A stretch of DNA of 41,054 nt. Source: Arenimonas metalli CF5-1. GTDB lineage: Bacteria; Pseudomonadota; Gammaproteobacteria; Xanthomonadales; Xanthomonadaceae. Made by a program: the position numbers and the translations under genes. The stretch lies in assembly GCF_000747155.1 (NCBI RefSeq), contig NZ_AVCK01000024.1, forward strand, positions 1-41,054, in the 5' to 3' direction. The notes under the pieces are model-generated. The model saw only the letters and a list, made by a program, of their open reading frames with translations, was not told the DNA's origin and did not search any database. Position 1 is the stretch's first letter, and every line of letters begins with the position of its first letter. This document shows positions 28,988-38,043 of the stretch, piece after piece.

Positions 28988-29314
28988 ATGCGGATCGACA
29001 TCAGCGGCCACCAGATCGACGTTACCCCGGCCCTGCGCGACTACGTGCAGGACAAGCTCGCGCGCGTCGCGCGGCATTTCGACCACCACCTCGAAACCCG
29101 GGTCGTCCTCTCCGTCGACAAGCTCGACCAGAAGGCCGAGGCCACGCTCTCCACTCCCGGCAAGACCCTGCACGCCGAGGCCGTGGCGCCGGACATGTAC
29201 GCCGCCATTGACCTGCTGGCCGACAAGCTCGACCGCCTGGTGATCAAGCAGAAAGAGAAGATGACCGACCACCACCGCGGCGAATCCGCCGCCCGTTCGG
29301 ACAGCTTCGGCTGA
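28988..29314 (+). CDS. hpf: Ribosome hibernation promoting factor, short form
   Basis: This 108-residue protein binds the 30S decoding region and promotes dimerisation of idle ribosomes. MRIDISGHQIDVTPALRDYV opens the family domain, with RVARHFDHHLETRVVLSVDK in the middle and YAAIDLLADKLDRLVIKQKE in the last helix. There is no long C-terminal domain, so it is the short type. AGGAGG lies 9 bases before the ATG at 28988; a GTG two codons earlier is less well spaced. It lies between rpoN and ptsN as in many proteobacteria. Confidence 0.95.
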   Translation: MRIDISGHQIDVTPALRDYVQDKLARVARHFDHHLETRVVLSVDKLDQKAEATLSTPGKTLHAEAVAPDMYAAIDLLADKLDRLVIKQKEKMTDHHRGESAARSDSFG

Positions 29315-29321
29315 CATCGCC

Positions 29322-29795
29322 ATGCACCTGCTGGACCTGCTCTCCCCGGCCCGCGTCAAGGCCAACGTCACCACCAGCGGCAAGAAGCGCCTGCTGGAGC
29401 AACTGGCGGCGCTGTTGGCCAACGGCGCCGACGGGGAGAGCGAACGCGGCATCTACGACGGCCTCTGCGGCCGTGAACGACTCGGCAGCACCGGCCTGGG
29501 CCACGGCGTCGCGATCCCGCACGGTCGCAGCGCCCGCCTGGCCAGCGCCACCGGCACCTTCCTCCGCCTGGCCGAACCCGTGGACTTCAATGCCCCGGAC
29601 GGCCAGCCGGTGGACCTGGTGTTCGCGCTGGTGGTGCCCGAGCATTTCGCCACGCAGCACCTGATGCTGCTGGCCAACCTCGCCGAGATGTTCGGCGACG
29701 GCGATTTCCGCCAGCGCCTGCGCCAGGCGCCCGATTCGGCCGCGCTGTACGCGCTGCTCTCGGAGTGGCAGGCAGCGCACCCGGCGGCCGCCTGA
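29322..29795 (+). CDS. ptsN: PTS nitrogen-regulatory EIIA (EIIA-Ntr)
   Basis: This 157-residue EIIA receives phosphate from the regulatory PTS and acts on targets such as potassium transport, sensor kinases and stress systems. The phosphorylated histidine lies in [16 protein letters not shown] near residue 66, and [20 protein letters not shown] with NLAEMFGD follows. It lies 7 bases after hpf and one base before hprK, so it is part of the same operon. Confidence 0.95.
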   Translation: MHLLDLLSPARVKANVTTSGKKRLLEQLAALLANGADGESERGIYDGLCGRERLGSTGLGHGVAIPHGRSARLASATGTFLRLAEPVDFNAPDGQPVDLVFALVVPEHFATQHLMLLANLAEMFGDGDFRQRLRQAPDSAALYALLSEWQAAHPAAA

Positions 29796-29796
29796 C

Positions 29797-30747
29797 ATGA
29801 CCGACCGGCTGCGCGCCCGCGAGCTGTTCGACGAACTGGGCGAGCGGCTGGAGCTGCGGTGGCTGGCCGGACAGCGCGGCGCCACCCGCGTGCTCGAGCG
29901 CGGCGAGCACCTCTCGCGCCGGCCCTCGCTGGCGGGCTACCTGAACGTCATCCACCCCAACAAGGTGCAGATCATCGGTTCGGCCGAACTCGCCTGGCTC
30001 GACGGCCTCGATGCCCGCAACCGCTGGGAAGTGCTGCAGAAGATCATGGACGCGCGCCCGCTGGCCATGGTCATCACCCAGAACCAGACCTGCCCCACCG
30101 ACCTGCGCGACGCCGCCGAGGAGTCCGACACCCCGCTGTGGACCTCGCCGCGCCGCGGCTACGAGCTGCTGAACCTGCTGCAGTACCACCTTGCGCGCGC
30201 GCTGGCGCCGCGGGTCACGCTGCACGGCGTGTTCATGGAGATCTACTCGATCGGCGTGCTGGTCACCGGCGATTCCGGGCTGGGCAAGAGCGAGCTCGCG
30301 CTCGAACTGATCAGCCGCGGCCACCGCCTGGTCGCCGACGACGCGCCCGAGTTCACCCAGATCGCGCCCGACGTGCTCGACGGCACCTGCCCGGACCTGC
30401 TGCAGGACCTGCTGGAAGTGCGTGGCCTCGGGGTCATGAACATCCGCCAGATGTTCGGCGACACCGCGGTGAAGAAGAACAAGTACCTGCGCCTGATCGT
30501 GCACCTGGTGCGCGCGCAGGACCCGTCGGCCGAGGCGATGGCGCGCATCACCGGCGAATCCACCAGCCGCAAGGTGCTCGACCTCGAGGTGCCGGTGGTC
30601 GAGCTGCCGGTGGCCGCCGGCCGCAACCTGGCGGTGCTGGCCGAGGCCGCGGTGCGCCTGCACCTGCTGCGCAGCAAGGGCATGGACCCGGCCGCGGCCT
30701 TCCTGGCCCGGCACAGCGAGTTCCTGCTGCAGGGCGAAGCGCCGTGA
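29797..30747 (+). CDS. hprK: HPr kinase/phosphorylase
   Basis: This 316-residue enzyme phosphorylates and dephosphorylates a serine of HPr in response to metabolites. The N-terminal domain spans about residues 1-130. The P-loop is [17 protein letters not shown] near 155, the catalytic stretch [20 protein letters not shown] follows, and the family signature [16 protein letters not shown] lies near 208. In proteobacteria this enzyme occurs with the regulatory PTS and is not tied to sugar uptake. The serine site is present in the HPr encoded 1.5 kb downstream. Confidence 0.95.
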   Translation: MTDRLRARELFDELGERLELRWLAGQRGATRVLERGEHLSRRPSLAGYLNVIHPNKVQIIGSAELAWLDGLDARNRWEVLQKIMDARPLAMVITQNQTCPTDLRDAAEESDTPLWTSPRRGYELLNLLQYHLARALAPRVTLHGVFMEIYSIGVLVTGDSGLGKSELALELISRGHRLVADDAPEFTQIAPDVLDGTCPDLLQDLLEVRGLGVMNIRQMFGDTAVKKNKYLRLIVHLVRAQDPSAEAMARITGESTSRKVLDLEVPVVELPVAAGRNLAVLAEAAVRLHLLRSKGMDPAAAFLARHSEFLLQGEAP

Positions 30748-31619
30748 GCGAGGCTGCGCGCCCGCTGCTCATCGTCGTCAGCGGCATGTCCGGCTCGGGC
30801 AAGTCGGTGGCGTTGAACACCCTCGAGGACCTCGACTTCTTCTGCACCGACAACCTGCCGGCCGAGCTGCTGCCGCGCTTCGTGCGCTCGGTGGCCAGCG
30901 ACAACCGCGGCCGCCACCGGCTGGCGGTGGGCATCGACGTGCGCAACCGCACGCCCGACCTCACCCGCATCCCGGAGTGGCTGTCGGAAGTGGGCGACCT
31001 GGGCTTCGACCACAAGCTGGTTTATTTCGACACCCGGGACGAGGTGCTGCTCAAGCGCTATTCCGACACCCGCCGCAAGCATCCGCTCAGCCACGAGGGC
31101 CTGCCGCTGGCCGACGCGATCGTGCTCGAGCGCAAGCGCATGCGCCCGCTGCGGGCGATCGCCGACCTGGTGATGGACACGTCCGAGATGAACGTGCACC
31201 AGATGCGCCGGCAGGTGATCACCGAGCTGGGCGTCGGCGCGCACCAGGGCCTGTCGCTGCTGTTCGAGTCCTTCGCCTACAAGCGCGGGCTGCCGGCCGA
31301 CGCCGATTTCGTGTTCGACGCGCGCGCCCTGCCCAACCCGCACTGGGACGCGCGCCTGCGCCCGCTTTCGGGCCGGGACGCCGCCGTGCGTGAGCACCTG
31401 GACCGGGATGCGCTGGTGCAGGAGTTCCGCGGCCAGGTCACCGCCTTCCTCGACACCTGGATACCGCGCTTCGAAGCCGAGACCCGCAGCTACCTCACCG
31501 TGGCTTTCGGCTGCACCGGCGGCCGCCACCGCTCGGTCTACCTGGCTGAATCCCTGGCCCGCCACTTCCGCGACCAGGGCCGCGAAGGCGTCGTCACCTT
31601 CCACCGCGAACTCGAGTAA
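30744..31619 (+). CDS. rapZ: RNase adapter protein RapZ (YvcJ family)
   Basis: This 291-residue P-loop protein has [20 protein letters not shown] near residue 13, [14 protein letters not shown], and the C-terminal domain [20 protein letters not shown]. In E. coli RapZ delivers small RNAs to RNase E and controls glucosamine-6-phosphate synthase, so it links to cell-wall precursor supply; whether that holds here is unknown. The GTG start at 30744 overlaps the hprK stop. A half REP and a long inverted repeat separate it from the next PTS gene. Confidence 0.95.
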   Translation: MSEAARPLLIVVSGMSGSGKSVALNTLEDLDFFCTDNLPAELLPRFVRSVASDNRGRHRLAVGIDVRNRTPDLTRIPEWLSEVGDLGFDHKLVYFDTRDEVLLKRYSDTRRKHPLSHEGLPLADAIVLERKRMRPLRAIADLVMDTSEMNVHQMRRQVITELGVGAHQGLSLLFESFAYKRGLPADADFVFDARALPNPHWDARLRPLSGRDAAVREHLDRDALVQEFRGQVTAFLDTWIPRFEAETRSYLTVAFGCTGGRHRSVYLAESLARHFRDQGREGVVTFHRELE

Positions 31620-31625
31620 GCCCCC

Positions 31626-31655
31626 CTGTGGGAGGGACTTCAGTCCCGAGGCTTC
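31626..31655. repeat. Half REP after rapZ
   Basis: CTGTGGGAGG, GACTTCAGTC and CCGAGGC form a left-type arm, directly followed by the second-family inverted repeat at 31661. Confidence 0.88.
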
Positions 31656-31660
31656 TCGTT

Positions 31661-31813
31661 CGAACGCGGATCAAGGCGGATGGACGCGGATAAAAGCGGA
31701 TAAGACAAAGACTTGGGATTGGGCCGCGGCGAGACCAGCCCTTCAGTGTCTCTCTGCGTTTTTCTGGATTCATCCGCTTTTATCCGCGCCCATCCGCCTT
31801 GATCCGCGTTTAA
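31661..31813. repeat. Long inverted repeat of 10-base units, copy B
   Basis: The left arm contains ACGCGGATCA, AGGCGGATGG, ACGCGGATAA and AAGCGGATAA; the right arm (TTCATCCGCT to GATCCGCGTT) is its near-perfect complement over about 40 bases. The units have the form NNGCGGATNA, related to but different from copy A. About 60 bases lie between the arms. It sits between rapZ and the EIIA gene. Confidence 0.9.
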
Positions 31814-31843
31814 ACACGATCGATTTGTAGGACCCCGGCCGTC

Positions 31844-31852
31844 TGGTAATGT
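31844..31852 (+). promoter_or_regulatory. Extended -10-like box before the EIIA gene (possible leaderless start)
   Basis: TGGTAATGT is an extended -10 (TG, one base, TAATGT) ending 6 bases before the ATG at 31859. No ribosome-binding site is present. It could give the EIIA-HPr-EI genes their own transcript after the repeat. Confidence 0.4.
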
Positions 31853-31858
31853 TCAGGC

Positions 31859-32251
31859 ATGCCCGTCGGAATCCTCATGGTCAGCCACGAAGGCGTCGCC
31901 AGCCCCTTGCTGGCGGCCGCGCGGCGGCTCGTGGGTGCGATGCCGCTGGCGGTGGAGGCCTTCGACGTGCCGTGGGATGCCGATGCCGACACCGTGCTGC
32001 CCGGCGCCAGCGCGGCGCTGCGCAAGGTCGATGGCGGCGACGGCGTGCTGCTGCTGGTTGATCTTTATGGCGCCACCCCGGCCCGCGTGGCGGAACGACT
32101 TTCCCGGCTCGGAACGCCCTGCCACCGCATCAGCGGCCTGTCGCTGCCGATGCTGCTGCGCGCGCTCAACTATCCCGAGCAGGGCCTGGATGAACTCGCG
32201 CGCACGGCGGCCGCCGGCGCGCGCAATGGCGTGGTGATCGACGATGCTTGA
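31859..32251 (+). CDS. PTS EIIA component, mannose/fructose (ManX) family
   Basis: This 130-residue protein has the EIIA-Man fold, with the phosphorylated histidine in GILMVSHEGVASPLL (residue 10) and VLLLVDLYGATPARVAERL near 62, equivalent to the D-x-x-G-A-T-P motif of the family. No EIIB, EIIC or EIID genes are near, so it is probably regulatory and not part of a transporter. It overlaps the HPr gene by 8 bases. Confidence 0.92.
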   Translation: MPVGILMVSHEGVASPLLAAARRLVGAMPLAVEAFDVPWDADADTVLPGASAALRKVDGGDGVLLLVDLYGATPARVAERLSRLGTPCHRISGLSLPMLLRALNYPEQGLDELARTAAAGARNGVVIDDA

Positions 32252-32513
32252 ACGTGAACTCAAGGTGGTGAACCGGCTGGGCCTGCACGCGCGCGCGGCG
32301 GCCAAGCTGGTGCAGCTGCTGTCCGGCTTCCAGTGCCAGGCCTCGTTGGTCGGCCGTGGCCGCGAGGTCAACGCCAAGTCCATCATGGGCGTGCTGCTGC
32401 TGGCCGCCGCGCCCGGCGCCAGCCTGGTGCTGCGCGTGGACGGCGACGACGAGGCGGCGGCGATGGAAGCGGCCGTGGCGCTGTTCGAGCGCCGGTTCGA
32501 CGAGGACGGCTGA
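32244..32513 (+). CDS. Phosphocarrier protein HPr (NPr-like)
   Basis: This 89-residue HPr has the phosphorylated histidine in NRLGLHARAAAKLV (residue 16) and the regulatory serine in VNAKSIMGVLLLAA (near residue 47), the target of HPr kinase. It is encoded between EIIA and EI in an overlapping series. The presence of both sites with hprK upstream suggests control by serine phosphorylation. The product could be called PtsH or NPr; the sequence does not decide. Confidence 0.95.
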   Translation: MLERELKVVNRLGLHARAAAKLVQLLSGFQCQASLVGRGREVNAKSIMGVLLLAAAPGASLVLRVDGDDEAAAMEAAVALFERRFDEDG

Positions 32514-34225
32514 TGCGGCGCGCCCTGCGCGGCCAGCCGGCATCCCGGGGCATCGCGCTCGGGCGGGTCCGCGTCCGGCATCCGCAGGCGCTGGTGGTCA
32601 GCGAACAGCGCATCCGCGCCGAGGACGTGCCTGGCGAGATCCTGCGGCTGCACCGCGCGCTCGATGCGGCCCGCGCCGAACTGCATGGCCTGCGCGAGCG
32701 CCTGCACGGCGCGCTGGCGCAGGAGGTGGGCGAGTTCCTCGACCTGCACGCGATGATCCTGGACGACCCGGAGCTGCTGCACGGCCTTGATGATCTGGTC
32801 AGCACCGGCCGCTATTCCGCCGACTACGCCCTGAAGCTGCAGCGCGACCGCCTGGCCGCGGTGTTCGAGGGCATGCACGACGACTACTTCCGCAGTCGGC
32901 GCGAGGACCTGGACCACGTGATCGGCCGCGTGCACGCGGCCCTGCAGCGGCGCGGCGACGACGCCACCACCGGTCTGTCCGGCGAGATCCTGGTGTGCGA
33001 CGCGGTCGCGCCGCAGGAGCTGGCCGAGCTGCAGGCGCAGGGCGTGGTGGCGGTGGTCGCCGCCAGCGGCAGCCCGCTCTCGCACAGCGCGATCCTGGCG
33101 CGCAGCCTGCACCTGCCGCTGGTGCTGGGTGCCGGCGAGCTGCTGGCGCTGGCCAACGACGGCGACGCCCTGATGGTGGACGCCGCCACCGGCGAGCTGG
33201 TGCTCGAGCCCGGCCCGGCCGACCTCAAGCGCTACCACCGCCGCGCCGCCGAGCTCGGCAAGGAGCAGGCGCAGCTGACGCGCCTGCGTCGCCAGCCCAC
33301 GCGCACGCAGGACGGCGTCGACATCCGCCTGTACGCCAACGCCGAATCGCGCGAGGACGTCGCCGAGGCGCATTCCCTCGGCGCCGACGGCATTGGCCTC
33401 TACCGCACCGAGTTCCTGTTCCTGCAGCGGCGCGAGCTGCCGACCGAGGACGAACAGTTCCTCGCCTACCGCGACCTGGTGCTGGGCATGGCCGGCCGCG
33501 TGGTCACCATCCGCACGCTCGACCTGGGCGCCGACAAGGCCGACCACAGCGGCCTCGCCCTGCGCACCGAGCCCAACCCGGCCCTGGGCCTGCGCGGCGT
33601 GCGGCTCTCGCTCGCCCACGAGGCGCTGTTCCTGACCCAGCTGCGCGCCATCCTGCGCGCCTCGGCCTACGGCCCGGTGCGCATCCTGGTGCCGATGATC
33701 TGCTGCCGCGAGGAAATGCAGGCGGTGATCGCCCTGCTGGAAGCCGCGCGCGCCTCGTTGCTGGCGGAAAGTGCGCCGACCGGCCCGTTCGTCGAACTGG
33801 GCGCGATGATCGAAGTGCCGGCGGCGGCGCTGGGCCTGCCCGACTTCATCGACCTGGTGGACTTCGTGTCGGTGGGCACCAACGACCTGGTGCAGTACCT
33901 GCTGGCCGTCGACCGCAACCACGAATCGCTCGCCTCGCTGTACACGCCGCGGCATCCGGCGATGCTGCGGCTGCTGGCCGAGGTCTTCAGCTACGGCCGC
34001 CGCAACGGCATCCCGGTGGCGGTCTGCGGCGAAATGGCCGGCGAGGCCGCCAACGTGCCGCTGCTGCTGGCCCTGGGCCTGCGCGACTTCAGCCTGCACC
34101 CGTCGACGCTGCTGGAGGTCCGCCGCGCCATCCGCGACGCCGACCACGCCAGCCTCCGCCGCCGCGCCCAGTCCCTCCTCCGCGCCCATGATCGTCTTGC
34201 CATCGAAAAATGGCTGGCGCGGTGA
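32513..34225 (+). CDS. Phosphoenolpyruvate-protein phosphotransferase (PTS enzyme I)
   Basis: This 570-residue enzyme I passes phosphate from PEP to HPr. The phosphorylated histidine is in SGSPLSHSAILARSLHLP near residue 190; the usual GG-x-TSH is altered to SGSPLSH but the histidine is kept. The PEP-binding half shows YRTEFLFLQRRELPTEDEQF, TIRTLDLGADK, VGTNDLVQYLLAVDRN and the catalytic cysteine in AVCGEMAGEAANVPLLL. No N-terminal GAF domain is present, so it is the ptsI form and not PtsP. Its ATG overlaps the HPr stop by one base. No PTS permease is in the window. Confidence 0.95.
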   Translation: MRRALRGQPASRGIALGRVRVRHPQALVVSEQRIRAEDVPGEILRLHRALDAARAELHGLRERLHGALAQEVGEFLDLHAMILDDPELLHGLDDLVSTGRYSADYALKLQRDRLAAVFEGMHDDYFRSRREDLDHVIGRVHAALQRRGDDATTGLSGEILVCDAVAPQELAELQAQGVVAVVAASGSPLSHSAILARSLHLPLVLGAGELLALANDGDALMVDAATGELVLEPGPADLKRYHRRAAELGKEQAQLTRLRRQPTRTQDGVDIRLYANAESREDVAEAHSLGADGIGLYRTEFLFLQRRELPTEDEQFLAYRDLVLGMAGRVVTIRTLDLGADKADHSGLALRTEPNPALGLRGVRLSLAHEALFLTQLRAILRASAYGPVRILVPMICCREEMQAVIALLEAARASLLAESAPTGPFVELGAMIEVPAAALGLPDFIDLVDFVSVGTNDLVQYLLAVDRNHESLASLYTPRHPAMLRLLAEVFSYGRRNGIPVAVCGEMAGEAANVPLLLALGLRDFSLHPSTLLEVRRAIRDADHASLRRRAQSLLRAHDRLAIEKWLAR

Positions 34226-34238
34226 AGCTGGAGAGAGG

Positions 34239-34397
34239 TTTCAGCCACGGATAAAAGCGAATGAACACAGATGAACACGGATAGAGCAAGAGCTGATTAG
34301 AGGGGGTCTTCGCCAGACGGTTTGGTTAGCGTCGAACCACTACCGCTGTTGCTTTATCCGTGTTCATCTGTGTTCATCCGCTTTTATCCGTGGCAAA
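34239..34397. repeat. Long inverted repeat of 10-base units, copy C
   Basis: The left arm reads GCCACGGATAAAAGCGAATG then AACACAGATG, AACACGGATA; the right arm (TTTATCCGTG, TTCATCTGTG, TTCATCCGCT, TTTATCCGTG, GCAAAC) is its near complement. Its right arm shares TATCCGTGTTCATCTGTG with copy A. About 60 bases separate the arms. It lies between the convergent EI and dienelactone-hydrolase genes. Confidence 0.9.
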
Positions 34398-34430
34398 CAA
34401 AAAACAAACCCCCCGCCATGAAGACGGGGG
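34397..34430 (-). terminator. Rho-independent terminator of the hydrolase gene
   Basis: On the minus strand CCCCCG and CGGGGG form a stem over a loop of about nine bases, followed by TTTGTTTTTTG. It lies 28 bases after the stop of the dienelactone-hydrolase-like gene and abuts inverted repeat C. Confidence 0.8.
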
Positions 34431-34457
34431 TTCGAGCGGACGCACCAACGCGGGATT

Positions 34458-35234
34458 TCAGTCGCCGAACTTTTCGTCGAAGAAGGAATCCATGGCGGCG
34501 TAGGCGCGCTTGGCGGCGCGGGGCTCGTAGAGGCAGCCCGGGCTGTTGGCGTCGGCTTCGGCGAAGCAGTGGACGGCGCCGGAGTAGTTGACGAACTGCC
34601 AGTCGGCCTTGGCGTCGGTCATTTCCTTCTGGAAGGTCGCGATCTGCTCGGCCGGCACGTAGGTGTCGTCGGCGCCGTTGAGCACCAGCAGGCTGGCCTT
34701 GACGTCGCCGGCCTGGGCCGGGATCGAGGTCGAGAGGTTGCCGTGGAAGCTGACCACGCCGGCCACGTCGGCGCCGCTGCGGGCCAGGTCCAGCACCACC
34801 GCGCCGCCGAAGCAGAAGCCGATGCCGCCGAGCTGGGTGGCGTCCAGTGGCGCCTTGGCCGCGGACGACTTCAGCACGCCCAGCGCGGCATTGATGCGGC
34901 CGCGCAGGGCCTCGCGGTCGGCGTACACGGCGCCGGCGGCCTTGCCGGCCTCGTCGGCGTTGGCCGGGCGCACGCCCTTGCCGTACATGTCAACCAGCAG
35001 GATGACGTAGTCGTCGGCGGCCAGCTGCTTGGCCTTCTCGACCGCGGCGTCGGTGACGCCCATCCAGTTCGGCACCATCAGCAGGCCGGGGCGGCGGTCA
35101 TCCTCGGCCTTGTCGTAGACCAGATAGCCGTCGAAGGTGGTGCCGCCGTGGGTCCAGCTGACCGGTTCGGCGACGGGCTGGGCGACGGCGGTGGTGCCCA
35201 GGCTGAGCAGGGCGAGGGCGAGCAGGGAGCGCAT
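34458..35234 (-). CDS. Exported dienelactone-hydrolase family protein
   Basis: This 258-residue alpha/beta-hydrolase has a signal peptide (MRSLLALALLSLGTTAVAQP, cleavage near 18), so it is predicted periplasmic. The catalytic triad of the family is visible: nucleophile Cys in GIGFCFGGAVVLDLA near residue 142, Asp in LLVLNGADDTYVPAEQ near 190 and His in SGAVHCFAEADAN near 222. The substrate is unknown; the family name comes from chlorocatechol degradation, but most exported members are uncharacterised. GGAGGA precedes the ATG, and a TATCAT box lies about 30 bases upstream. A terminator follows. Confidence 0.93.
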   Translation of the reverse strand: MRSLLALALLSLGTTAVAQPVAEPVSWTHGGTTFDGYLVYDKAEDDRRPGLLMVPNWMGVTDAAVEKAKQLAADDYVILLVDMYGKGVRPANADEAGKAAGAVYADREALRGRINAALGVLKSSAAKAPLDATQLGGIGFCFGGAVVLDLARSGADVAGVVSFHGNLSTSIPAQAGDVKASLLVLNGADDTYVPAEQIATFQKEMTDAKADWQFVNYSGAVHCFAEADANSPGCLYEPRAAKRAYAAMDSFFDEKFGD

Positions 35235-35261
35235 GGCGTGTCCTCCGTGGGAAGTGGCGGG

Positions 35262-35267
35262 ATGATA
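35262..35267 (-). promoter_or_regulatory. -10-like box of the hydrolase gene
   Basis: TATCAT on the minus strand, within the small hairpin GGGATTATCATCCC, lies 27 bases before the ATG. No strong -35 is seen. Confidence 0.35.
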
Positions 35268-35306
35268 ATCCCGGCGCCTCGCCGCGGGGTAAGCGCCGCG
35301 TGAGCG

Positions 35307-36686
35307 TCAGGAAACGCCGAGGCCCGGGATGGCGCTGATCTGGTCCGGGTCGAAACCGGCGGCCTTGGCGAAGTGCCGGCCGCGGGCGACGTAGTCGAGG
35401 TAGCGCGGGAAGCTGGGCGCGCCGGGCGAGAGCAGCAGCACGCCGTCGGTGCCCAGGGCCTGCAGGCCCAGCTTCACCGCCTCCTCCATCTCGCCGGCCT
35501 CGGCCAGCACCATGCGGTCGCCCAGCGCCAGCGTGCGCAGCTTCTCGTAAACGCGCGGGCCGTTCTGGCCCATCGTGATCACCGCGGCCACCGGCTCGGC
35601 GGCGATGCGCTCGACGAACACGCCCCAATCGAGCCCGCGGTCATAGCCACCGACCAGGATGGCCACGCGCCGGCCGCGGAAGCAGTCGAGCGCCGCGATG
35701 GACGCATGCGGCGTGGTGGCGATCGAATCATTCACCGCCTCGACGCCGTTGCGCGTGCCCAGCGTCTGCAGCCGGTGCGGCAGCGGGCGGAAGGACAGCG
35801 CGGCCGGCGCCAGCTTCACCGCGTCCACGCCCAGGGCCTCGATCGCGGCCAGCGCCGCGCACAGGTTCAACCGGTTGTGGCGGCCGGGCAGCGGCAGGCT
35901 GCGGGCGTCGAGCACCGCGCGCTCGCCGCGGTACACGCTGCCCTCGCGCAGGTGCCAGCCGTCGGCCAGGTTGAACCAGGCCACGCGGGTGGTGGGCGGC
36001 ACTTCCAGCTCGGCCAGCACCGGGTCGGCGGCGTTGAACACGGCGACGCGCGGCGCGCCCTTCGTCACCAGCAACAGCTTGTCGGCGTAGTAGCGGGCCT
36101 CGTTGCCGTGCCAGTCCAGGTGCTCGGGGAACAGGTTGAGCACCACCGCCACGTCGACCGCGCTGGCTTCGCCGGTCTGGTAGCTCGAGAGTTCGATCGC
36201 CCAGACATCGGGCGGCGGCTGCACGTCCAGCAGCTCCAGCAGCGGCAGGCCGATGTTGCCGGCCAGGGCCGTGCGCTGGCCGGCGGCGCGCAGCAGGTGG
36301 GCGATCAGCGCGGTGGTGGTGGACTTGCCCTTGGTGCCGGTGACGGCCACGCGCTTGCCGGCCACGGGCTCGGCGAACCACAGGCCGCTGCCGCCGACGA
36401 AGCGCACGCCGCGCAGGGCGGCGTCGGCCGCGGGCGAGGCGTAGGGGCTGATGCCGGGCGACTTGATCACCACCTCGTGTTCGCACAGGGCATCCGCGTC
36501 CACGGCGATCTCGATGCGCAGCGCCGGGTCCTGCATCTCGCGCAGCGGCTCGGCCTCTTCGGGCGAGCAGAACACCGTCACCGGCTGGCTCGGCAGCCGC
36601 CAGCGCAGCGCGGCCAGGGCGGCCCGGCCTTCGCGGCCGTAGCCCCAGATCGCGACCCGCTTGCCCTCAAGCTCCGAAATGCGCAC
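35307..36686 (-). CDS. murD2: UDP-MurNAc-L-alanine-L-glutamate ligase MurD2
   Basis: This 459-residue Mur ligase family enzyme has [13 protein letters not shown] near residue 13, the ATP loop [20 protein letters not shown] near 115, [29 protein letters not shown] and the C-terminal [15 protein letters not shown]. In Xanthomonas, MurD2 adds L-glutamate to UDP-MurNAc-L-Ala and MurL then inverts it; the direct murL neighbour supports MurD2 over canonical MurD. The GTG at 36686 is chosen because the domain starts there and GGGGA lies 8 bases upstream; an ATG at 36725 would add 13 residues. It overlaps murL by about 20 bases. Confidence 0.9.
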   Translation of the reverse strand: MRISELEGKRVAIWGYGREGRAALAALRWRLPSQPVTVFCSPEEAEPLREMQDPALRIEIAVDADALCEHEVVIKSPGISPYASPAADAALRGVRFVGGSGLWFAEPVAGKRVAVTGTKGKSTTTALIAHLLRAAGQRTALAGNIGLPLLELLDVQPPPDVWAIELSSYQTGEASAVDVAVVLNLFPEHLDWHGNEARYYADKLLLVTKGAPRVAVFNAADPVLAELEVPPTTRVAWFNLADGWHLREGSVYRGERAVLDARSLPLPGRHNRLNLCAALAAIEALGVDAVKLAPAALSFRPLPHRLQTLGTRNGVEAVNDSIATTPHASIAALDCFRGRRVAILVGGYDRGLDWGVFVERIAAEPVAAVITMGQNGPRVYEKLRTLALGDRMVLAEAGEMEEAVKLGLQALGTDGVLLLSPGAPSFPRYLDYVARGRHFAKAAGFDPDQISAIPGLGVS

Positions 36687-38043
36687 GCAGCGGTCCCCAC
36701 AGCTCGCCAGGAATGCCGTGATCATCCGAGGCTTCGAGCAGCGGCGCCAGCCCCCGCGCTTCCGGCGCCAGCTGCGGCCGGATCTCGCGGGCGTAGCGCT
36801 TCACCAGCGCGTCCTCGCGCCAGGCCGGGCTGTCGGCCAGCACGTCCATGGCGGCGCGCGATTCGCGGCCCTCGCCCACGCACTCGAAGGGCTTGTGGTC
36901 GCGGAACTCGAGCAGCGCGTCGTAGCCCGGCGCCTGCTCGGGCTCGTCGAGCAGGTTGCGGCCGAAGATGCCCATCAGCCGCGGCTTGGGCATGAACGGC
37001 GCCAGCGCCAGGAACACGAAGTGGCACTTCGGGCAGACGCCGCACCAGCGCTGCGCCGGGCGCTCGCCGAGGATGTGGAAGTTGCGGTTGCAGCTGGAAA
37101 AATGCTGGTCGTAGCGGTCGAGCCGCGCGAACTGGCGCGCCACCGCCAGCTCGGAGAACGGCCGCAGCAGCGAGTAGTAGCGCAGGTCGCCCGCGACATG
37201 GCTGCGCAGGTAGGCGGCAAAATCGCGCTCGAAGTCCCAGCCCTTGGACCACTGGTGGTTCACTTCGCCCGTCCCGGGGATCAGGCTGCCGTAGCTGGCC
37301 GAGCGTTCGTTCGAGAACACAACCTGGTCCTGGCCCTGCAGCAGCGCGGCCAGCGCGAGGATGGCCGAGTTCACCGCCGTGACCGGGATGTGGCCGTTGA
37401 GCGCGCCCTGGCGGTTGAGCTCGAACAAGTGCGGCGACAGCGTGCGCGTGACGTTGAGCAGCGGCAGCCCCGTGCGCTCGGCGCAGGCGCGGATCAGCGG
37501 CGAACTGCCGATCCAGGCCACGGTCTGGTCGATGCCCAGCGCCCGCAGCGCCTCGATCGACACCAGCGAATCCTTGCCGCCGCCGATGGCGACGATGGCC
37601 CGCCCTTGTGGGAGGGAATTCATTCCCGATGGCTTTTCGGCAGAAGGCATCGGGACTGAAGTCCCTCCCACAGGGAAGTGGATCTTGCCGCGCAGCTGCA
37701 GGCCGTTGCGGTAGGCGAACTCGCCGAGCCCGTTCTCGTAGATCGAGGTGAGCAGCGCCGCGGTGGCGGCATCGATGCCCTCGCCTTCGATCACGATCCG
37801 AGGCGGCACCGCGGCCTTGTAATAGCTCACGCCGGCGACGAGATGCAGCAGCCGCAGCGCGCGCTGCACAGCCTCCGCACGCGTACCCTCCAGCGCGAAC
37901 GGCGCGCCGGGGAAGCGCACGACCTCCTCCATCACCGGGCCGTCGTCGAAGGCGTAGCCCAGCCGCGCCTCGCCCGTGGCCGGGTCGAACTGGCAGCCGG
38001 TGAAGCGGAAGGCGCGGATGGCGCCGCGGTCGAACTCAGTCAT
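36667..38043 (-). CDS. murL: UDP-MurNAc-L-Ala-L-Glu epimerase MurL, with in-frame REP
   Basis: This 458-residue protein corresponds to the ATP-dependent epimerase that turns the terminal L-Glu of UDP-MurNAc-L-Ala-L-Glu into D-Glu, an alternative to MurI plus MurD. Visible are [18 protein letters not shown] (a PP-loop-like ATP site near residue 150), [25 protein letters not shown], and the cysteine cluster [13 protein letters not shown] near 330. Residues about 124-147 ([20 protein letters not shown] and LPQG) are translated from a complete REP palindrome directly before the ATP site. The frame is open throughout. The ATG overlaps the lysAC stop by 8 bases. Confidence 0.91.
   Translation of the reverse strand: MTEFDRGAIRAFRFTGCQFDPATGEARLGYAFDDGPVMEEVVRFPGAPFALEGTRAEAVQRALRLLHLVAGVSYYKAAVPPRIVIEGEGIDAATAALLTSIYENGLGEFAYRNGLQLRGKIHFPVGGTSVPMPSAEKPSGMNSLPQGRAIVAIGGGKDSLVSIEALRALGIDQTVAWIGSSPLIRACAERTGLPLLNVTRTLSPHLFELNRQGALNGHIPVTAVNSAILALAALLQGQDQVVFSNERSASYGSLIPGTGEVNHQWSKGWDFERDFAAYLRSHVAGDLRYYSLLRPFSELAVARQFARLDRYDQHFSSCNRNFHILGERPAQRWCGVCPKCHFVFLALAPFMPKPRLMGIFGRNLLDEPEQAPGYDALLEFRDHKPFECVGEGRESRAAMDVLADSPAWREDALVKRYAREIRPQLAPEARGLAPLLEASDDHGIPGELWGPLRAHFGA
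37606..37673. repeat. Full REP palindrome inside murL (68 bp)
   Basis: The arms are TTGTGGGAGG and CCTCCCACAG. The left hairpin is GGGAATTCATTCCC, a third variant in which two paired changes keep the stem; the right one is GGGACTGAAGTCCC. The loop is one base longer than usual, giving 68 bases, and the copy contains no stop in the murL frame. Confidence 0.94.

Noticed and set aside
35307-36686. Canonical MurD (D-glutamate ligase).
   Set aside because: The Mur ligase motifs alone do not decide, but the overlapping murL gene and the lysAC context match the MurD2-MurL arrangement of Xanthomonas.
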